The notes beneath the pieces were generated by a model. It worked only from the letters and a program-made list of their open reading frames with translations, was not told the origin of the DNA and did not search any database. Of a DNA stretch of 64,000 nucleotides, positions 59,840 to 64,000 are shown piece by piece (within the stretch, counting starts at the first letter, position 1; every line of letters begins with the position of its first letter). A program made the position numbers and the translations under genes. Source of the stretch: UBA1081 sp964613045 (lineage in GTDB: Bacteria; Bacillota; Clostridia; Oscillospirales; Acutalibacteraceae); contig CAZTFS010000002.1 in assembly GCA_964613045.1 (NCBI GenBank), positions 16,024 through 80,023 of the forward strand, written 5' to 3'.

Positions 59840-61162
59840 ATGGCAAAACCTATAGTTGCTATCGTCGGCAGACCCAATGTCGGTAAATCAACACTTTTTA
59901 ATAAGCTTTGCGGCAAAAGGCTTGCAATCGTTGACGATACTCCGGGTGTTACAAGAGACCGTATATACGGTGACTGTGAGTGGCTCGGTAAGAGTTTTCT
60001 TCTTGTTGATACAGGAGGTATTGAGCCCTATTCAGATGATATTATACTTTCGCAGATGAGGCATCAGGCTCAGATCGCCATTGACAGTGCCGATGTCATA
60101 ATTTTCGTTACCGATCTTAAATGCGGTGTTGTTGCAACCGATGCTGAAGTTGCATCAATGCTTCTCAAAAGCGGCAAACCGATAGTTCTTGCCGTTAATA
60201 AATGCGATTCCGTCGGTGCTCCTCCGCTGGAGATATATGAATTCTATAATCTCGGACTTGGAGATCCGATCGGTGTTTCTGCTGCTCACGGTCACGGTAC
60301 AGGTGATCTTCTTGATGAAGTTTATAAGTATATCGGTGATTCCGTTGAAGAAGAGGAAGATGATGAGACCATTAAGGTTGCAATCATAGGAAAGCCAAAT
60401 GCGGGCAAATCCTCTCTTGTTAATGCAATTTGCGGTGAGGAAAGAGTGATTGTTTCCGATATTGCAGGCACAACAAGAGATGCAACTGACACAGAGGTTG
60501 AAAATGAGCACGGTAAGTTCCTTCTTATTGATACCGCAGGACTTCGCAGAAAGTCCAAGGTTGAGGATAGTATAGAGAAGTACAGTGTTATGCGTGCTGT
60601 TATGGCTGTTCAGAGAGCTGATGTTTGTGTAATTATGATCGATGCAGTAGAGGGCTTTACCGAGCAGGATTCAAAGGTCGCAGGCATTGCACATGAAGAA
60701 GGTAAAGGTTGTATTATCGTTGTCAATAAGTGGGATCTTGTTGAAAAGGACGGCAAAACAATGGATGTTTACCGTAAAAAGCTTATGAATGATTTCTCGT
60801 TCATGTCTTATGCACCCATTATCTTTATTTCCGCTAAAACAGGATTAAGGATTAACCGACTTTTTGATCTTATAAAGTTTGTCGATACTCAGAATGCAAT
60901 GAGGATCAGAACCGGCAGACTCAATGAGGTGCTTGCTGATGCTCAGACACGTGTTCAGCCTCCGACAGACAAGGGTAAGCGATTGAAGATATATTATATG
61001 ACTCAGCCGTCCACAAGACCGCCCACATTTGTGTGCTTTGTCAATGATAAGGAGCTGTTTCATTACAGTTATCAACGTTATATTGATAATCAGATACGTG
61101 AAGTTTTCGGTCTTGAAGGTACCCCCACACGGTATATCATACGTGAACGAGGAGATAAATAA
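59840..61162 (+). CDS. der: Ribosome-associated double GTPase Der (EngA)
   Basis: A 440-residue GTPase needed for 50S assembly. Two tandem G domains are seen: IVGRPNVGKSTLFNKL with DTPGVTRD and NKCDSVG, then IIGKPNAGKSSLVNAI with DTAGLRRKSK and NKWDLVEK. A C-terminal KH-like domain follows (about 350-440, with PPTFVCFVNDKELF). ATG at 59840 has AAAGGAG ten bases upstream, overlapping the previous stop. In-frame starts further up lie in the DUF512 gene. Confidence 0.96.
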   Translation: MAKPIVAIVGRPNVGKSTLFNKLCGKRLAIVDDTPGVTRDRIYGDCEWLGKSFLLVDTGGIEPYSDDIILSQMRHQAQIAIDSADVIIFVTDLKCGVVATDAEVASMLLKSGKPIVLAVNKCDSVGAPPLEIYEFYNLGLGDPIGVSAAHGHGTGDLLDEVYKYIGDSVEEEEDDETIKVAIIGKPNAGKSSLVNAICGEERVIVSDIAGTTRDATDTEVENEHGKFLLIDTAGLRRKSKVEDSIEKYSVMRAVMAVQRADVCVIMIDAVEGFTEQDSKVAGIAHEEGKGCIIVVNKWDLVEKDGKTMDVYRKKLMNDFSFMSYAPIIFISAKTGLRINRLFDLIKFVDTQNAMRIRTGRLNEVLADAQTRVQPPTDKGKRLKIYYMTQPSTRPPTFVCFVNDKELFHYSYQRYIDNQIREVFGLEGTPTRYIIRERGDK

Positions 61163-61176
61163 AGAACTTTTTATAT

Positions 61177-61215
61177 GCGGCTTTCACATTTTTAAGGTGT
61201 AAGCCGCTTTCTTCA
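61177..61215 (+). terminator. Intrinsic terminator of der
   Basis: GCGGCTT and AAGCCGC (61177-61183, 61201-61207) with inner CAC/GTG pairing, then TTTCTTC. Confidence 0.72.
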
Positions 61216-61223
61216 CTTTTATA

Positions 61224-61252
61224 TTGCAATAAATTGTATTTAGTAATATAAT
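61224..61252 (+). promoter_or_regulatory. Candidate promoter of the GH28 gene
   Basis: TTGCAA (61224-61229), 17-base spacer, TATAAT (61247-61252), giving a leader of about 115 bases. Confidence 0.6.
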
Positions 61253-61296
61253 AGTAGTAATATGATAAATGTGATGAGTTAATTTACACCATTGAT

Positions 61297-61371
61297 ATGC
61301 GTAAACGTAAAGCTATAACGGAAATGAAATCAGATGCTTTCATTGTAGCATCCGGCGGTAAAGGAGATTAA
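61297..61371 (+). other. Leader with 24-codon open frame and alternative hairpins
   Basis: Between the promoter and the GH28 start lies a small ATG frame (24 codons, starting MRKRKAITEM, stop at 61369-61371) that ends over the GH28 ribosome binding site. Two mutually exclusive hairpins occur in it: AATGAAA/TTTCATT (61323-61329, 61338-61344) and GATGCT/AGCATC (61333-61338, 61347-61352). No clear Shine-Dalgarno precedes the small frame. It may be a leader peptide or chance. Confidence 0.35.
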
Positions 61372-61374
61372 AAA

Positions 61375-62751
61375 ATGAAAATTTATGAAGCAGAAAAGTT
61401 CGGAGCAGCAGGTGACGGAAAAAACAATGACTGTTCGGCGATTCAGGCTGCTATTGATGCCTGTGAAGCAAACGGCGGCGGCAGAGTAGTCCTTGAAAGC
61501 GGAAAAACTTATTACAGTAATTCAATACAACTGAAGAAAAATGTCGAACTCCATCTTCAGAAAGGTGCTGTTCTCAGAGCAACATCTGATATTGACGGCT
61601 ATATCCGTCCTTGCAAAATGATCAATGACCCGAAGACAGCTCTTGTGGGAAATCCCGTAACAGGAAAACCCTCTTTCGTATTTATATACGGCTATGAAGC
61701 TGACGGTTGCTCCATAACAGGTGAAGGCACGATCGACGGAAACTGCTATGCTTTTGTAAAAAGAAAGGATCAGTATTATGTGACGGGAGACTTTTATCCT
61801 CGTCCGACAACGATATATATTGAAAAGAGTAATAATATTTCATTCAGAGATATTACCGTCAGAAACGCACCTTTCTGGACTCTTCATCCTGCGGGATGTG
61901 ATGATGTACTTATATCAAATATCCGCATTCTCAACCCTCTTGATGTTGCAAACAGTGACGGCATCGACCCTGACCATTGCTCGAATGTAAGAATTCTCGG
62001 CTGTCATGTTACCTGTGCCGATGATTGCATCTGTCTTAAAACATCTAAGGGTAATGCTGAATACGGACCTTGTGAAAATGTAGTTATTTCTGATTGTACA
62101 TTAACTTCAACATCTGCTGCTGTTAAAATAGGTACTGAGGGTGTCGGTGATTTCAGAAATGTTGTTGTCAATAATTGCATGATATCAAAGAGTAACAGAG
62201 GACTTTCTATCCAGATCCGTGACGGCGGTAATGTTGAAAACGTTACATTCTCCAATTGCACCGTTGAAACGAGAAGATTCAGCTCTGACTGGTGGGGTTC
62301 TGCTGAACCGATAACCATAACCTGTTTCCGACGTGATGAAAACACGGTCGCAGGTCACATAAAGAATATACGTTATTTTAATGTTACCTGTAAAGGGGAA
62401 AACGGAGCTCTTATCTATTCTTCACCTGAGAATCCTATAGAAAATGTTGTATTTGAAAATTGTAACATTCATGTTGAGAAAACATCTAAATGGGATTGCG
62501 GCAAATATGATCTTCGCCCCTGCATAGATCACGGAATTGAGGAAAATGACAACTCTGCTTTCTTTATAAGAAATGCAAAAAATGTCAGAATTGAAAAGAC
62601 GTCTGTTTCCTGGGGTGAAAAACAGTATGAAACATTCAAACATGCACTTGATGCTTTGAATGTTGAGTCACTTGAATTGTCAAGGAATAATTTCTCTGCG
62701 GCTTCTGGCGACATTGATGTGCTCAGGCTCGATAATGTAACTTTAGTTTAA
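61375..62751 (+). CDS. GH28 polygalacturonase-like glycosidase
   Basis: A 458-residue parallel beta-helix enzyme. It opens with the GH28 FGAAGDGKNNDCSAIQAAID pattern. The catalytic acids are seen in ANSDGIDPDH (Asp195) and CADDCI (Asp216, Asp217). The usual GHG and RIK motifs are replaced (AAVKIGTEG, SIQIRDGG), so specificity may differ from classical pectin hydrolases (for example rhamnogalacturonan or unsaturated sugar cleavage). No signal peptide, so it works on imported oligosaccharides. AAGGAG precedes the ATG. Confidence 0.88.
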   Translation: MKIYEAEKFGAAGDGKNNDCSAIQAAIDACEANGGGRVVLESGKTYYSNSIQLKKNVELHLQKGAVLRATSDIDGYIRPCKMINDPKTALVGNPVTGKPSFVFIYGYEADGCSITGEGTIDGNCYAFVKRKDQYYVTGDFYPRPTTIYIEKSNNISFRDITVRNAPFWTLHPAGCDDVLISNIRILNPLDVANSDGIDPDHCSNVRILGCHVTCADDCICLKTSKGNAEYGPCENVVISDCTLTSTSAAVKIGTEGVGDFRNVVVNNCMISKSNRGLSIQIRDGGNVENVTFSNCTVETRRFSSDWWGSAEPITITCFRRDENTVAGHIKNIRYFNVTCKGENGALIYSSPENPIENVVFENCNIHVEKTSKWDCGKYDLRPCIDHGIEENDNSAFFIRNAKNVRIEKTSVSWGEKQYETFKHALDALNVESLELSRNNFSAASGDIDVLRLDNVTLV

Positions 62752-62757
62752 TATTAC

Positions 62758-62785
62758 TTGATTATATATTAAATTATGTTATAAT
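62758..62785 (+). promoter_or_regulatory. Candidate promoter of the anchored protein gene
   Basis: TTGATT, 16-base spacer, TATAAT (62780-62785), 47 bases before the start codon. Confidence 0.6.
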
Positions 62786-62832
62786 TGTGAACAGAAGCAA
62801 TATTATTAAAAACAAGAACGGGTGGGTGAAAA

Positions 62833-63774
62833 ATGAAAGGTAAAGATATAAAGCTTATTTCTGTTTTGTGTTCACTCATTGTTCTTTTGGTCGTTGTCGG
62901 CTGTCTTGCATTTAATATGTACAAACCTGTTGCTGCAAGCAAGAATAATGATATCGCAGGAGTGAATACCATAACAACAGGAGCGGCGGTTCAGTCCGAT
63001 AACGGTATGCAGAATCAGAATACTGCTGATACTACTGTCGGCTCGCAACAAGGTGCTGAAACAACAAATGCGTCAACAGCACAGCAGAATGTGTCGGGAG
63101 AGACTGTGCAAAACAGTGAAAATGCAGTATCGAATGTGCCTGTATCAACTATGTCCGATCAGCAGTTGCTTGATACATTGACGGCTGCAATAAACAAGAC
63201 TAAAGCATATACGGGAACTGTAACTGTTGATCATATTGAAAGTTTTGAAGCAAATGTTACAGAATGCAGTGGCGGTACTGTTGTAAAATCCGTTGCAAAC
63301 ACGATAGTCGGTATGGTTATAAATCCTGTCGAAGAAGTTCTTGCATTCAGTGGCGGAAAAGCAACAAATTCTGATGATGAAGTTCTTCCGATACTTCTTC
63401 CCGAAAAAGGCAACTTTACGCTTTCTATGAGCGGTGTTAAATCAATTTCGGGCTCGATGAACGGTAATGATATTGTTATTAAGGTTCAGATTATTCAAGA
63501 ACAAGTTGATCTCTATACGGTGCCTGCTGCAAATGCGTCTGCGATCGGTTATCTTGATATTAACTCTTATGACACAAGCATACTTGAAATTACTTCCGGA
63601 AAAATTGATTATGTCGGATCAACTATGGAAGTGCATATTCGTCCTGACGGATACGTAAGTTATGCAGAGTATGCTATGCCTATGAATGTAGAGGGATCTG
63701 CAAAAAGCGGTTCAATAAGCGGCTCTGCTGTTTTTGACGGTCAGCAGTCAGAAATATGGCAGTTTAATTGGTAA
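62833..63774 (+). CDS. Membrane-anchored extracellular protein of unknown function
   Basis: A 313-residue protein. Residues 8-28 are a hydrophobic signal anchor (LISVLCSLIVLLVVVGCLAF). Residues 35-105 are a low-complexity linker rich in Thr, Gln, Asn and Ser, typical of surface-exposed stalks. The C-terminal part (about 110-313) is beta-rich (GYLDINSYDTSILEITSG, GSISGSAVF) and has no motif I recognise. The cysteine at residue 24 is inside the hydrophobic segment and not a convincing lipobox. GGTGGGTGA precedes the ATG. It is followed by a tRNA cluster and probably stands alone. Confidence 0.65.
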   Translation: MKGKDIKLISVLCSLIVLLVVVGCLAFNMYKPVAASKNNDIAGVNTITTGAAVQSDNGMQNQNTADTTVGSQQGAETTNASTAQQNVSGETVQNSENAVSNVPVSTMSDQQLLDTLTAAINKTKAYTGTVTVDHIESFEANVTECSGGTVVKSVANTIVGMVINPVEEVLAFSGGKATNSDDEVLPILLPEKGNFTLSMSGVKSISGSMNGNDIVIKVQIIQEQVDLYTVPAANASAIGYLDINSYDTSILEITSGKIDYVGSTMEVHIRPDGYVSYAEYAMPMNVEGSAKSGSISGSAVFDGQQSEIWQFNW

Positions 63775-63821
63775 TTACCTTTGGATAAATAAAAAAAATA
63801 TAAATAATTTAAAAATAGGTA

Positions 63822-63851
63822 TTGACATTTGAGGTTTAAGTGTGTTAAAAT
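63822..63851 (+). promoter_or_regulatory. Promoter of the tRNA cluster
   Basis: TTGACA (63822-63827) and TAAAAT (63846-63851, 18-base spacer; or TTAAAA with 17), 19 bases before tRNA-Gly. Confidence 0.65.
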
Positions 63852-63869
63852 ATCGAACGTCCCAAAGAT

Positions 63870-63943
63870 GCGGGTGTAGTTCAATGGTAGAATCCCAGCC
63901 TTCCAAGCTGGTCGTGTGGGTTCGATTCCCATCACCCGCTCCA
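63870..63943 (+). tRNA. tRNA-Gly (anticodon TCC)
   Basis: A complete cloverleaf: acceptor GCGGGTG/CACCCGC, D arm with TTCAATGGTAGAA, anticodon stem CCAGC/GCTGG with loop CTTCCAA (anticodon TCC, reading GGA/GGG), and T arm GTGGGTTCGATTCCCAT. The CCA end is encoded at 63941-63943. Confidence 0.97.
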
Positions 63944-63947
63944 TTGT

Positions 63948-64000
63948 GCGCTGGTAGCTCAGCTGGATAGAGCAACTGCCTTCTAAGCAGTAGGCCAGGG
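63948..64000 (+). tRNA. tRNA-Arg (anticodon TCT), truncated by the window end
   Basis: Acceptor GCGCTGG, TA at positions 8-9, D arm GCTCAGCTGGATAGAGC, anticodon stem ACTGC/GCAGT with loop CTTCTAA (anticodon TCT, reading AGA). The variable loop begins; the T arm and 3' acceptor lie beyond the window. Confidence 0.93.

Noticed and set aside
61297..61315. GTAAACGTAAAG in the GH28 leader as a CcpA cre site
   Set aside because: Matches only one half of the cre consensus and lies inside the transcribed leader.
63741..63975. Minus-strand frames across the tRNA cluster
   Set aside because: They are translations of the complement of tRNA-Gly, a well-known false protein call.
1..64000. CRISPR arrays, insertion sequences, prophage genes, classical riboswitches
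   Set aside because: No regularly spaced repeats, transposase or phage genes were seen, and no leader showed a recognisable riboswitch core.

Overview
The window looks like chromosome of a low-to-medium-GC, spore-forming, Gram-positive anaerobe of class Clostridia, most likely an Oscillospirales/Ruminococcaceae-type gut bacterium. The basis is a SpoIIR homologue, a type I dockerin on a secreted muramidase, the MEP isoprenoid pathway (dxr, ispE, ispG), AT-rich sigma-A promoters with clear AGGAGG-type ribosome binding sites, and many glycan-active enzymes. No phage, insertion sequence, CRISPR array or rRNA was seen. Gene density is high and no gene-free stretch exceeds 300 bases.

Layout. 1-4653 (+): an alanyl-tRNA editing protein cut by the window edge, then a compact run of an acetyl-esterase-like hydrolase, a GH110-like beta-helix protein and an alpha/beta hydrolase. 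4695-7148: a LysR regulator divergent from a PLP-dependent beta-eliminating lyase (tryptophanase family), with a LysR-type dyad and a strong promoter between them. 7303-12977 (-): a GH13 alpha-glucosidase, a lysophospholipase-like hydrolase and two beta-propeller proteins, with overlapping or closely spaced genes. 13091-15892 (-): NagD-like phosphatase, an unknown polytopic membrane protein and a GNAT acetyltransferase. 16045-20113 (+): a Gfo/Idh/MocA oxidoreductase with a 1028-residue GH106-like glycosidase. 20166-28651 (-): EamA transporter, alanine racemase, an orphan solute-binding protein, a giant double phosphoesterase and a dockerin-bearing GH25 muramidase. 28747-37063 (-): the conserved pyrH-frr-uppS-cdsA-dxr-rseP-ispG operon, extended by an acyltransferase-like gene and a zinc-ribbon membrane protein. 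37217-43920: a NahK-like sugar kinase, a membrane protein, MscS, GH38 alpha-mannosidase and a HAD phosphatase. 44194-48085: spoIIR, ispE, a PHP phosphatase and murC. 48130-54352 (-): histidine kinase/response regulator, VTT-domain protein, GT8 glycosyltransferase and MtaB. 54476-64000 (+): D-Ala-D-Ala carboxypeptidase, pgi, a P-loop protein, yceD-rpmF, a DUF512 radical-SAM protein, der, a GH28 protein, an anchored unknown protein, tRNA-Gly and a truncated tRNA-Arg.

How it fits together. Two themes dominate. One is envelope biogenesis: undecaprenyl and MEP isoprenoid synthesis, phospholipid synthesis, murC, alr, carboxypeptidase, GH25, spoIIR. The other is intracellular glycan processing: GH110-like, GH13, GH106-like, GH38 and GH28 proteins all lack signal peptides, so they should act on imported oligosaccharides, yet no sugar transporter is encoded here. 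I found no clearly new defence or mobile system. The least explained items are the propeller/six-hairpin operon (7303-12977), the Gfo/Idh plus GH106-like pair, a CHAP-like domain that has apparently lost both catalytic residues, a probably leaderless HAD gene fired from a mirror-image divergent promoter, and several stem-loops placed exactly at predicted transcript starts or over a ribosome binding site.
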